A DNA stretch of 5,689 bases, from the NCBI GenBank assembly GCA_018658685.1, contig JABHUT010000155.1, positions 1 through 5,689 on the forward strand, written 5' to 3'. The notes below the pieces were generated by a model, which made no database searches, was not told the DNA's origin, and worked only from the letters and a program-made list of their open reading frames with translations. Position numbers and translations under genes: made by a program. Position 1 is the first letter of the stretch. The number at the start of each line of letters is the position of its first letter. The stretch comes from Alphaproteobacteria bacterium. GTDB taxonomy: Bacteria; Pseudomonadota; Alphaproteobacteria; MED-G09. This document shows positions 1 through 5,689 of this stretch, one piece after another.

Positions 1-53
1 ATTCTATTTTTAGAAAATATAATATGATAGTCAAGTATAACTTTATCAATTAA

Positions 54-1205
54 TTAATGTTGATTTGATAACTTATCTATCCATTGATGGTAATGTTGTT
101 GAATTGGTTCATTTTTCCCAAACATAAATTCAGTATTAGCCTTGGAATTTATAGTATCTTGTATCATAAAGTTCATTGGATGATCTTCTTCCTCAATAGC
201 TACTGTAGCTAATTTAGCAAAATCTTTTGCTTCTTTTATTTCTTTGTCTGTCTTTGGTTCTTTTAGGCACAAAATATATTGATTAGTAATAGTTCCTTGT
301 AAATCAGGTGTTGGGAAAACTATGCTTACTAAGCAGTGTTGGTTTTGAATTGCTGAAACTGACCCATTTGGAAAAACTGAGTGAATTAGCCTTATATGAT
401 TTTCAGGCTCCCAATCTTTTTCTTCAATATTTGAGAGTTCATTGATATTTTTTAGTCCAAAAGCAAATCTTTGATGTGGACCAAAAGTGTCATGCGCAAT
501 AAGGTTAACTATAGTATTTTTTCCAACTGTTTCAGGGTGAACCATATGATGGTGATATCCATCTAGATATCCATCCCAGCAGATTTTCCATCTTGGACCA
601 TCTAGTTTTATAGTTGAAAAAAGGTGCCAGTTTTTTAAATCTATATCATCCAGCTCTGTATCAAATCCACTCATCCACTCATCAAGATTATATTTAATAT
701 CTGGATTTAGACATACCCAGATAAATCCAGACCTTTCTTCACAAAATAACTCTGTTAATTTAATTTTTGTTGTATCAATGTCGCCAAATGTATCTGACTT
801 AAAGATATTCACTAATTGACCGCAATTATCATACATCCAGCCATGATAAGTACAATTAAACCTAGATTTAATTCCAATGCCCTCTGGACATACAGGAGCA
901 CCTCTATGCTTACATATATTTATAAAAGCCCTTATAACTCCATTATTATCTCTTGTTACTAGTACAGGAGTATCAATGGCCTTGGTGGCTTTGTACGAAT
1001 TGTTTTCTTTTAATTCTGAACTTAAGGCTATTGGAACAGGGTGATCATAGAAAATTTTATCAACTTCTGACTTTATGAGATTATCATCGGTATAATCTGA
1101 TACAGGTTTTATCATAATTTCATCAGCTTGATCAGTCGTTCCATTAAGATTATGGTTTAACAACCTTTTTGCTAAGCCGACCAATTTTTCTTTTTGATGT
1201 GCCAT
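54..1205 (-). CDS. Rieske non-heme iron oxygenase, alpha (catalytic) subunit
   Basis: This 383-residue protein is a Rieske-type ring-hydroxylating oxygenase alpha subunit, a cytoplasmic enzyme that activates O2 to hydroxylate or demethylate an organic substrate. The N-terminal Rieske domain (about residues 52-170) carries the [2Fe-2S] ligands C98-x-H100 and C118-x2-H121, separated by the usual 17 residues (CKHRGAPVC and CTYHGW). The C-terminal catalytic domain shows DGYLDGYHHHMVHP at 211-224. H218 and H223 are the expected mononuclear iron histidines, and D215 is the expected bridging Asp between the two metal centres. The third iron ligand is probably D341 in EEEDHP, less certain. Length is slightly below many alpha subunits (about 400-450). 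The start is supported by AAGG seven bases upstream. It follows carD by 49 bases on the same strand. No beta subunit, ferredoxin reductase or transporter is visible beside it, so the substrate cannot be named. Family assignment is secure; the reaction is unknown. Confidence 0.93.
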   Translation of the reverse strand: MAHQKEKLVGLAKRLLNHNLNGTTDQADEIMIKPVSDYTDDNLIKSEVDKIFYDHPVPIALSSELKENNSYKATKAIDTPVLVTRDNNGVIRAFINICKHRGAPVCPEGIGIKSRFNCTYHGWMYDNCGQLVNIFKSDTFGDIDTTKIKLTELFCEERSGFIWVCLNPDIKYNLDEWMSGFDTELDDIDLKNWHLFSTIKLDGPRWKICWDGYLDGYHHHMVHPETVGKNTIVNLIAHDTFGPHQRFAFGLKNINELSNIEEKDWEPENHIRLIHSVFPNGSVSAIQNQHCLVSIVFPTPDLQGTITNQYILCLKEPKTDKEIKEAKDFAKLATVAIEEEDHPMNFMIQDTINSKANTEFMFGKNEPIQQHYHQWIDKLSNQH

Positions 1206-1212
1206 GAAAGAA

Positions 1213-1216
1213 CCTT
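1213..1216 (-). promoter_or_regulatory. Ribosome binding site of the Rieske oxygenase gene
   Basis: AAGG on the minus strand lies seven bases before the ATG at 1205-1203. The spacing is good and supports that start. The surrounding 49-base gap to carD holds no promoter or terminator that I can defend. Confidence 0.6.
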
Positions 1217-1254
1217 ATTAAATGATTTCTATATTTAAATTATGCTTGATGAAT

Positions 1255-1992
1255 TTAGCTAGCCTCTTCAGACTCCAGATCATCACTTCTCCCATTTGAA
1301 TTATTAAGTATTGTTTCCATTTTTTCAATAGCTTTCTGTTCATCGGTTTTTTCTATAACCGCTACTTCTCTGGCTAGACGCTCTCTAGACGCTTCATAAA
1401 GCTGTCTTTCTGAATAGGATTGTTCAGGTTGGCTATCGCTCCTAAAAAGATCTCTTACGACTTCAGCTAATAACTTAATATCACCAGAATTAATTTTTGC
1501 TTCATATTCTTGCGCTCTTCTGCTCCACATTGTTCTTCTTATTTTTGCTTTACCAGTTAAGATTTCAAATATTTCTTTAAGCTGATTTTTAGTCGAAACT
1601 TCTCTAACGCCATTTTCTTTAATTTTTTCGATAGGGACTCTTTGTGTCATTTTTTCTTTTTCAAATTCAATGACATACATTTCGAGCATCTGACCAGCAA
1701 TTTCTCTTTTTTCAATTTCAATCACTCTTCCAACCCCGTGAGATGGATAAACAACATATTGATCAGGAAGGAAACCATCTTTCAATTTTTTTTCTGATAC
1801 CTTTGATTTGCTGACAGTGGGCTTAGATTCTTTGGCTGAAGATTTATTTTTCGGCAAAGTTTTTTTCTTAGTAGCTGATGTTTTTTTCTCTGTAGAAGAT
1901 TTTTTTAGTTGTTTTTTAACTATCTTTTTTTCTGAAGCTTTTGGTGATTTTGTTTTGGGCTTTTTAGTTTGTTTCTTTTTTACTACACTCAT
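1255..1992 (-). CDS. carD: CarD/CdnL-family RNA polymerase-binding transcription regulator with lysine-rich N-terminal tail
   Basis: This 245-residue protein belongs to the CarD/CdnL family. Members bind the RNA polymerase beta subunit and stabilise open promoter complexes, especially at rRNA and other growth genes. Residues 1-71 form a low-complexity tail with about 28 lysines plus Ser, Thr and Pro, including SPK and TPV-like stretches. The RNAP-interacting domain begins near residue 72 and carries the family signature VVYPSHGVGRV at 80-90, followed by a beta-rich segment to about 125. The C-terminal helical, DNA-contacting domain (about 130-225) includes RRTMWSRRAQEYEAKINSG, with the conserved Trp at 156. 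The end is acidic (SDDLESEEAS). Alphaproteobacterial CdnL proteins are usually about 160-200 residues, and the extra length here is the tail. The start is well supported: AAGGA sits eight bases upstream, and no other Met precedes the CarD domain. It lies 76 bases after the ferredoxin gene, in an association common in alphaproteobacteria. Confidence 0.93.
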   Translation of the reverse strand: MSVVKKKQTKKPKTKSPKASEKKIVKKQLKKSSTEKKTSATKKKTLPKNKSSAKESKPTVSKSKVSEKKLKDGFLPDQYVVYPSHGVGRVIEIEKREIAGQMLEMYVIEFEKEKMTQRVPIEKIKENGVREVSTKNQLKEIFEILTGKAKIRRTMWSRRAQEYEAKINSGDIKLLAEVVRDLFRSDSQPEQSYSERQLYEASRERLAREVAVIEKTDEQKAIEKMETILNNSNGRSDDLESEEAS

Positions 1993-2000
1993 AAGAAATA

Positions 2001-2005
2001 TCCTT
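2001..2005 (-). promoter_or_regulatory. Shine-Dalgarno site of carD
   Basis: AAGGA on the minus strand lies eight bases before the carD ATG at 1992-1990. This fixes the start so that the lysine-rich tail is part of the protein. A weak AT-only hairpin (5-bp stem AACTT/AAGTT, 4-base loop, 2006-2019) sits directly upstream, probably by chance. The gap of 76 bases to the ferredoxin gene is the longest in the window and could hold a carD promoter, but no well-spaced -35/-10 pair is evident. Confidence 0.7.
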
Positions 2006-2068
2006 AACTTTTTTAAGTTTGAGCACAGCGTTTATCAGAATTAATTAACTTTTACAAGGTATTATGGC

Positions 2069-2407
2069 TTAATCACCTTCACCAGGGTTTTCGCTAAAAT
2101 ATTTTTCAAATTTGTTTTCTTCACCATTAAATTTCTCCCCGTCCTCTGGGCCTTCCCTCATTACAGTGATATTTGGCCATATATCAGCATATTTTGTATT
2201 TATTGTTAACCATTTTTCGGTACCTTCTTTAGTATCGGGGTGGATTGCATCAGCTGGACATTCTGGCTCACATACTCCGCAATCAATACATTCGTCTGGG
2301 TGTATTACTAGCATATTCTCACCCTCATAAAAACAATCAACAGGGCATACATCGACGCAATCCATAAACTTACATTTTATACATTCTTCTGTAACAACAT
2401 ATGTCAT
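2069..2407 (-). CDS. fdxA: Seven-iron ferredoxin ([3Fe-4S][4Fe-4S]), FdxA / Azotobacter FdI type
   Basis: This 112-residue soluble electron carrier has cysteines at 9, 12, 17, 21, 25, 40, 43, 46 and 50. The pattern matches Azotobacter vinelandii ferredoxin I (C8, C11, C16, C20, C24, C39, C42, C45, C49) with an offset of one. By that alignment C9, C17 and C50 hold a [3Fe-4S] cluster, C21, C40, C43 and C46 hold a [4Fe-4S] cluster, and C12 and C25 are unligated. Motifs include CVDVCPVDCFYEG and CIDCGVCEPECPADAI. The acidic C-terminal part (about 60-112) with WLTIN and WPNIT is also typical of FdxA, and length is close to the 106 residues of FdI. The ATG overlaps the terB-like stop by one base (TAATG), so translation is probably coupled. 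An AGGAG lies 13 bases upstream. The redox partner is unknown; in related bacteria it is a general low-potential carrier. Confidence 0.95.
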   Translation of the reverse strand: MTYVVTEECIKCKFMDCVDVCPVDCFYEGENMLVIHPDECIDCGVCEPECPADAIHPDTKEGTEKWLTINTKYADIWPNITVMREGPEDGEKFNGEENKFEKYFSENPGEGD

Positions 2408-2883
2408 TATTTTTCTTTGGCTCCTAGAATTTTCTTTTTAATCATTCCAGCTTCTTTATCTGATATATATAATAAGCCCGATAATCGTCTTATAAAATTC
2501 GACTCAAAAGGATCAATTACATCATCTGCATTTACAATTTCACACATTAAACCAAAAACAATATTCTTTTTTTCTTTACTATAATTATCATTAATAATTT
2601 TTGACCATTTATAAAGATCTGCCGACTCTTCTTCTTTCTCGCTGGACGATGAGATTAATAAGTCTACCTCACTGGGATTAAGATTGAATTGTTCATTAAG
2701 CAATTTTTTAATTAGAAGTATTTCTTTTTCATCTTTATGGCCATCTATATTAGCAGCCCTTAATAGCATTACTGCTACTGCTTCAATTACATCATAATCT
2801 TCTAAATCTTTATAAGTCTCAGACTTATTATTCTCTTTATCGGAATCTTTTTTGCCGAATAGATTTTTTAAAAATTTTAGCAT
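2407..2883 (-). CDS. TerB-like (tellurite resistance B fold) protein
   Basis: This 158-residue protein resembles the TerB / TerB-like family, an all-helical fold with conserved acidic residues that can bind metal. The core runs from about residue 31 to 152. The first repeat-like half carries AVAVMLLRAANIDGHKDEKE (36-54), with the typical small-residue helix followed by D47-G and E52/E54. The second half carries the matching pattern LMCEIVNADDVIDPFESNFIRRLSGLL (112-138), with D120, D121, D124 and E127. A short basic N-terminus (MLKFLKNLFGKK, then a charged linker to about 30) precedes the core and could form an amphipathic helix; it is not a convincing signal peptide. The biochemical role of stand-alone TerB-like proteins is not established, and a tellurite function should not be assumed. 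It starts 15 bases after the S4 gene, behind a duplicated AAGGATT, and its stop overlaps the ferredoxin start. The alternative is an uncharacterised helical protein. Confidence 0.8.
   Translation of the reverse strand: MLKFLKNLFGKKDSDKENNKSETYKDLEDYDVIEAVAVMLLRAANIDGHKDEKEILLIKKLLNEQFNLNPSEVDLLISSSSEKEEESADLYKWSKIINDNYSKEKKNIVFGLMCEIVNADDVIDPFESNFIRRLSGLLYISDKEAGMIKKKILGAKEK
2421..2425 (-). promoter_or_regulatory. Candidate ribosome binding site of the ferredoxin gene, inside the TerB-like gene
   Basis: AGGAG on the minus strand is the only purine-rich SD-like match near the ferredoxin start, but it lies 13 bases from the ATG, longer than usual. This suggests that initiation depends partly on ribosomes terminating at the overlapping TAATG. 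Confidence 0.4.
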
Positions 2884-2887
2884 TTAA

Positions 2888-2900
2888 TCCTTGAATCCTT
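2888..2900 (-). promoter_or_regulatory. Duplicated Shine-Dalgarno sequence before the TerB-like gene
   Basis: AAGGA occurs twice on the minus strand, at 2900-2896 and 2892-2888, as two direct copies of AAGGATT eight bases apart. The near copy has only a 4-base spacer to the ATG and the far copy 12 bases, so neither has the usual spacing. The far copy overlaps the TAA stop of the S4 gene. Together they support the start at 2883. Confidence 0.6.
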
Positions 2901-3198
2901 AGACTGTTTTAATTTCTTTATAAAGTTTGATTGCATCTTTAGCACTTAGTCGATTATTTGCAAAACTTTCTACCGAAAATATAATGATATTAGTGATTTT
3001 ATTTAATGTTATTATATCACCAACTTTAATTTTTGTTGACGATTTTGAGATTTTTATTTTATTAATTTTTACATTGCCATCAAAAATAACTTTTTGAGCT
3101 TTTGCTCTCGATTTAATTATACGAGATCTAAATAGCCAGTTATCTATTCTTTGCTCATCAATTGTTGATTCACTTTTAGTATTTCTTACTTTATTCAA
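2899..3198 (-). CDS. Hsp15-like S4-domain RNA-binding protein
   Basis: This 99-residue protein has an S4 RNA-binding domain from about residue 16 to 66, opening with QRIDNWLFRSRIIKSRAKAQ (16-35), the alpha-L motif of the fold, followed by IFDGNVKINKIKISKSSTKIKVGDIITL. It resembles E. coli Hsp15 (HslR), including the tail, where RLSAKDAIKLYKEI (83-96) corresponds to the end of Hsp15 around its RRPASEAALLYEE segment. Hsp15 binds free 50S subunits carrying stalled nascent chains and helps recycle them; the same role here is inferred by similarity. It is somewhat shorter than E. coli Hsp15 (133 residues). The start is TTG: an in-frame TAA lies only five codons further upstream, and no ATG is available before the S4 motif. 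A single base separates it from the helicase stop (TAGCTTG), and no strong SD is seen, so coupling to helicase translation is likely. Confidence 0.88.
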   Translation of the reverse strand: MNKVRNTKSESTIDEQRIDNWLFRSRIIKSRAKAQKVIFDGNVKINKIKISKSSTKIKVGDIITLNKITNIIIFSVESFANNRLSAKDAIKLYKEIKTV

Positions 3199-3199
3199 G

Positions 3200-5689
3200 C
3201 TATAATCTTTCTTTTAAACTCATTAATTCCTTATTTTCTGAAAAGATATTGGAATTATTATTTTTAATACTATCTTTTTTATTTTTCGATAATTTTTTTT
3301 GATTATAGGGCTTGCGAGTATATTTTTTTACATACCTTGTTTCAGCTTTATTTTCTTCTTCATTAGACAGAATTTTGCTTTTCTTTTTATATTCAGTGAA
3401 TCCTAAATATTTTATAACAAACCTTATATTTTCTCTTGAACACCCCAATAGTGCAATCATTTCGTCGGTTATAATAAAGCTGTGTTGCTTTTTATCTTTT
3501 TCAATTTCGTCATAAATTAATTTATCTAGTCTTTCTATGATATCTGCCCTGATTATCATTTTTCCAAAAGGTAGATAGCCCAAAACTTTGTATATTTGAT
3601 GAGAAATATTATTATTAATTTCACAGGATGTTATTCCTGGTCTAGGTAAGTTCTCTTTTATTTTTTTTATATCTTTTGAGCTATATTTTTTTCCAGAAAA
3701 ATTTATCCAAAGTGAAACCAAAAGTTCGGTAGCCTTTGGCTTCACCGTTGCTGGAAAGAAAATAGAAAATTTTCCTATCCTAACTCCAATACGCCTTAAT
3801 TCTTGCCTAGACTTTTTATCTAATAATTTTATTTCTTCTTCTATCTTATCTCTTTTGATTAATCCTAATTCTTCTGTCAAACGATATGCAATTCCTTTTG
3901 CTCCTGGCTGCATATCTCCAGATTCAGTTAAAGAAAAAATTTCTTTTAGCGTTAGCTCAATATAAGAATTAAGCCATTCCTTGATACTATTTTCTAAGTT
4001 TAATTTTATTTTCTTATCTAGTGGTTCGTCATATAATATAGATACTTCTGGCCTCAGAGGGACATTACCAGGCTTTAGTGAGGCAATTTTTTCATCTTTT
4101 AAATAAATAGATAGATCTGATTCCAGTGATAAGTTTTCTAACTCTGACGAAATGATTTTCAAAGATTTTTTAGTCACTTCTTCCTCTATAGTTTTTGAGA
4201 GTGAGGACATTATATACTTCATGTAGGATTCAGATCCAATTTTTTCTGATATAAATTTTAGTCCTTTGAACCTACCAAAGTACTTTCCCTCTACTGTTAT
4301 TTCGCCTTCGCTATTTATTCCCGATAAAATTTCTTTCTTATCTTTATATTTTAATCTTAATCCATTAGTACCTTTATCAACAAATCTATCAGTTAAAGCT
4401 TCATGAAGGGCATCTGATAACTTATCTTCAATTAGGCGAGTTTTCTTTTGCCAATAATCTGGATTCTTAATCCATTTAGATTTCTGTGAAATAAAAGTCC
4501 AAGTTCTTATATAAGCCAGTCTATTGGATAATGTACTTATATCACCATAATACTTTTCAATCGGCCTTATTTGCTCTCTAAGCCAATCGTCTGATAGCTG
4601 TTCTTCTTCACATATTTTTTTGAAGATTAATGAAATCATATTCGTATGCTCACCTTCGCTAATATTTCTAAAATCAGGAATTTGAGAGGTTTCCCATAAA
4701 GTCTTAATTCTACTTGGATTATTCGCAGTTTCCTTTATTTCATTATCCTGAGATAGTCTTATTAGGGCCCTTAAGTCGTCTGCTTGTCTTGATGCGCCCA
4801 ATTCTATTTTTGATGGAAGTGATTTCAAGCTACTAACTAAATTACTTAATGAAGAAAAATCTAATTTTTTATTCCTCCATTTTGCTGATACCATTGGAAT
4901 AAATCTGTGCTCTTCAATTCTAAAAACAACATCTTCTTCAATTTCATTAGCTTCTCCGGTAACTCCAAATGTTCCATCTTTTTTATATCGTCCTGCTCTG
5001 CCTGCAATTTGAGCAAGTTCATGAGGGTGAAGATTTCTATAATTTACACCATCGAATTTTTGTGTTTCAGCAAATGCAACATGATTAAGATCTAAATTTA
5101 AACCCATCCCAATGGCATCTGTAGCAACTATATAATCTACTTCACCATTTTGATACATTCTGACTTGAGCATTACGTGTTTGTGGGCTTAATGATCCCAT
5201 AACAATTGCTACTCCGCCTTTTTGTCTTTTTATTATCTCAGCTATGGCGTAAACAGATTGAACTGAAAACGCTACTATTGCAGATCTTTTTGGGAGGTGG
5301 CTAATTTTTTTATAGCCCGTGTACTTAAGTTGAGAGAATCTTGGTCTGTTTTGAAATCGAACGTCACCAACCAATTTTTTGATAACTTTACTTGATATGC
5401 TAGATCCCATGAATAATGTTTCACTCATACCTCTGGCATTTAGGAGTCTATCTGTAAATATATGCCCTCTCTCAGGATCATCCATTAATTGTATTTCATC
5501 TACTGCTAAAAAATCTACTGGCTTATCGGTTGGCATAGACTCAACTGTACAGGCCCAGTACTGAGGATTAGGAGGAATTATTCTTTCCTCACCAGTTATC
5601 ATGGCAACTCTGGAAGGTCCGACTTCTTTAATTAATTTGTCATATACTTCCCTGGTCAAAAGCCTAAGAGGAAGTCCAATCATACCTGA
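3200..5689 (-). CDS. SUV3-like superfamily 2 RNA/DNA helicase, N-terminus cut by window edge
   Basis: This is an ATP-dependent SF2 helicase of the alphaproteobacterial family related to mitochondrial SUV3, the degradosome RNA helicase. The reading frame stays open to the right edge: the two codons before the ATG at 5683 read Ser-Gly, giving SGMIGLPLRLLTREVY, a typical internal stretch of this family. That ATG is therefore internal, and the Walker A segment, probably a few dozen residues away, is missing from the window. Counting from the internal Met, visible motifs are LPLRLLTREVY (motif Ia region), VDEIQ (61-65, the Walker B DEIQ form of SUV3), GSSIS (93-97, motif III), SPQTRNAQ (166-173), ATDAIGMGLNLD (187-198, motif V) and QIAGRAGR (225-232, motif VI). 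A family-specific C-terminal region follows, with DALHEALTDRFVDK (424-437) and IGVRIGKFSIFFP. The last 40 or so residues are a Lys/Asn/Ser-rich tail. It heads the visible operon; the exact substrate is not known. Confidence 0.92.
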   Translation of the reverse strand, partial: SGMIGLPLRLLTREVYDKLIKEVGPSRVAMITGEERIIPPNPQYWACTVESMPTDKPVDFLAVDEIQLMDDPERGHIFTDRLLNARGMSETLFMGSSISSKVIKKLVGDVRFQNRPRFSQLKYTGYKKISHLPKRSAIVAFSVQSVYAIAEIIKRQKGGVAIVMGSLSPQTRNAQVRMYQNGEVDYIVATDAIGMGLNLDLNHVAFAETQKFDGVNYRNLHPHELAQIAGRAGRYKKDGTFGVTGEANEIEEDVVFRIEEHRFIPMVSAKWRNKKLDFSSLSNLVSSLKSLPSKIELGASRQADDLRALIRLSQDNEIKETANNPSRIKTLWETSQIPDFRNISEGEHTNMISLIFKKICEEEQLSDDWLREQIRPIEKYYGDISTLSNRLAYIRTWTFISQKSKWIKNPDYWQKKTRLIEDKLSDALHEALTDRFVDKGTNGLRLKYKDKKEILSGINSEGEITVEGKYFGRFKGLKFISEKIGSESYMKYIMSSLSKTIEEEVTKKSLKIISSELENLSLESDLSIYLKDEKIASLKPGNVPLRPEVSILYDEPLDKKIKLNLENSIKEWLNSYIELTLKEIFSLTESGDMQPGAKGIAYRLTEELGLIKRDKIEEEIKLLDKKSRQELRRIGVRIGKFSIFFPATVKPKATELLVSLWINFSGKKYSSKDIKKIKENLPRPGITSCEINNNISHQIYKVLGYLPFGKMIIRADIIERLDKLIYDEIEKDKKQHSFIITDEMIALLGCSRENIRFVIKYLGFTEYKKKSKILSNEEENKAETRYVKKYTRKPYNQKKLSKNKKDSIKNNNSNIFSENKELMSLKERL

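Noticed and set aside
2..15. Small hairpin TTCTA-TTTT-TAGAA, a possible terminator part after the oxygenase gene.
   Set aside because: The stem is only 5 bp and AT-rich with no following T-run on the minus strand, too weak to call at the window edge.
1..53. Possible promoter sequences: a TATAAT at 18-23 on the plus strand and a TTGACT at 34-29 on the minus strand.
   Set aside because: The plus-strand -35 would lie outside the window, and the minus-strand match has no well-spaced -10. Such matches are expected in AT-rich DNA.
2006..2019. Inverted repeat AACTT-TTTT-AAGTT next to the carD SD as a regulatory hairpin.
   Set aside because: A 5-bp AT stem has little stability and such repeats are common by chance at this composition.
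1808..2044. Plus-strand open frame opposite the start of carD, coding a Phe/Leu/Val-rich peptide.
   Set aside because: It is the antisense reading of the lysine-rich tail (AAA/AAG read as TTT/CTT), so the hydrophobic look is an artefact. It has no plausible RBS or homology.
2031..2057. Possible carD promoter TTGTAA / GATAAA on the minus strand.
   Set aside because: The spacer is about 15 bases and each box matches the consensus at only four of six positions, too weak to annotate.
2112..2330. Plus-strand open frame inside the ferredoxin gene.
   Set aside because: It lies antisense to a ferredoxin with a complete cysteine pattern and has no independent support.
3312..5564. Three short plus-strand open frames (3312-3515, 4907-5095, 5379-5564) opposite the helicase.
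   Set aside because: All are antisense to conserved or in-frame helicase sequence, short, and lack recognisable domains.
5681..5683. ATG as the true start of the helicase.
   Set aside because: The frame continues upstream to the edge as Ser-Gly, matching the family's internal SGMIG-PLRLL stretch, and an ATP-binding Walker A motif must precede it.

Overview
The window is AT-rich, and every supported gene lies on the minus strand, so the genes read from right to left. Gene content points to an alphaproteobacterium with a small, streamlined, AT-rich genome of the marine type (SAR11, AEGEAN-169 or a similar lineage). The evidence is a SUV3-like RNA helicase of the alphaproteobacterial form, an Hsp15-like S4 protein, a seven-iron ferredoxin and a CarD/CdnL regulator, packed with almost no spacing. 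The lineage is inferred from gene order and composition; no marker gene such as an rRNA is present.

In transcription order: (1) 5689-3200, an RNA helicase whose start and Walker A motif lie beyond the right edge; (2) 3198-2899, a small S4 RNA-binding protein with a TTG start one base after the helicase stop; (3) 2883-2407, a TerB-like protein; (4) 2407-2069, a 7Fe ferredoxin (FdxA type) whose ATG overlaps the terB-like stop codon by one base; (5) 1992-1255, a CarD/CdnL-type RNA polymerase-binding regulator with a long lysine-rich N-terminal tail; (6) 1205-54, a Rieske non-heme iron oxygenase alpha subunit. The first 53 bases contain no gene.

Genes 1-4 are separated by 1 base, by 15 bases and by a 1-base overlap, so they are very probably one transcript. 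carD follows after 76 bases and the oxygenase after 49 bases. No convincing terminator lies between any of them, so readthrough along the whole strand is possible. The helicase, S4 protein and CarD suggest an RNA-processing, ribosome and transcription housekeeping block. The ferredoxin is a recurrent neighbour of carD in alphaproteobacteria (from memory). The oxygenase looks like a metabolic gene placed beside this block.

I found no CRISPR array, tRNA, rRNA, insertion sequence, phage gene or clear new system. The points most worth a second look are the histone-like tail on CarD, the TerB-like gene inserted in a conserved cluster with translational coupling to the ferredoxin, a duplicated Shine-Dalgarno sequence, and an oxygenase without partner subunits.
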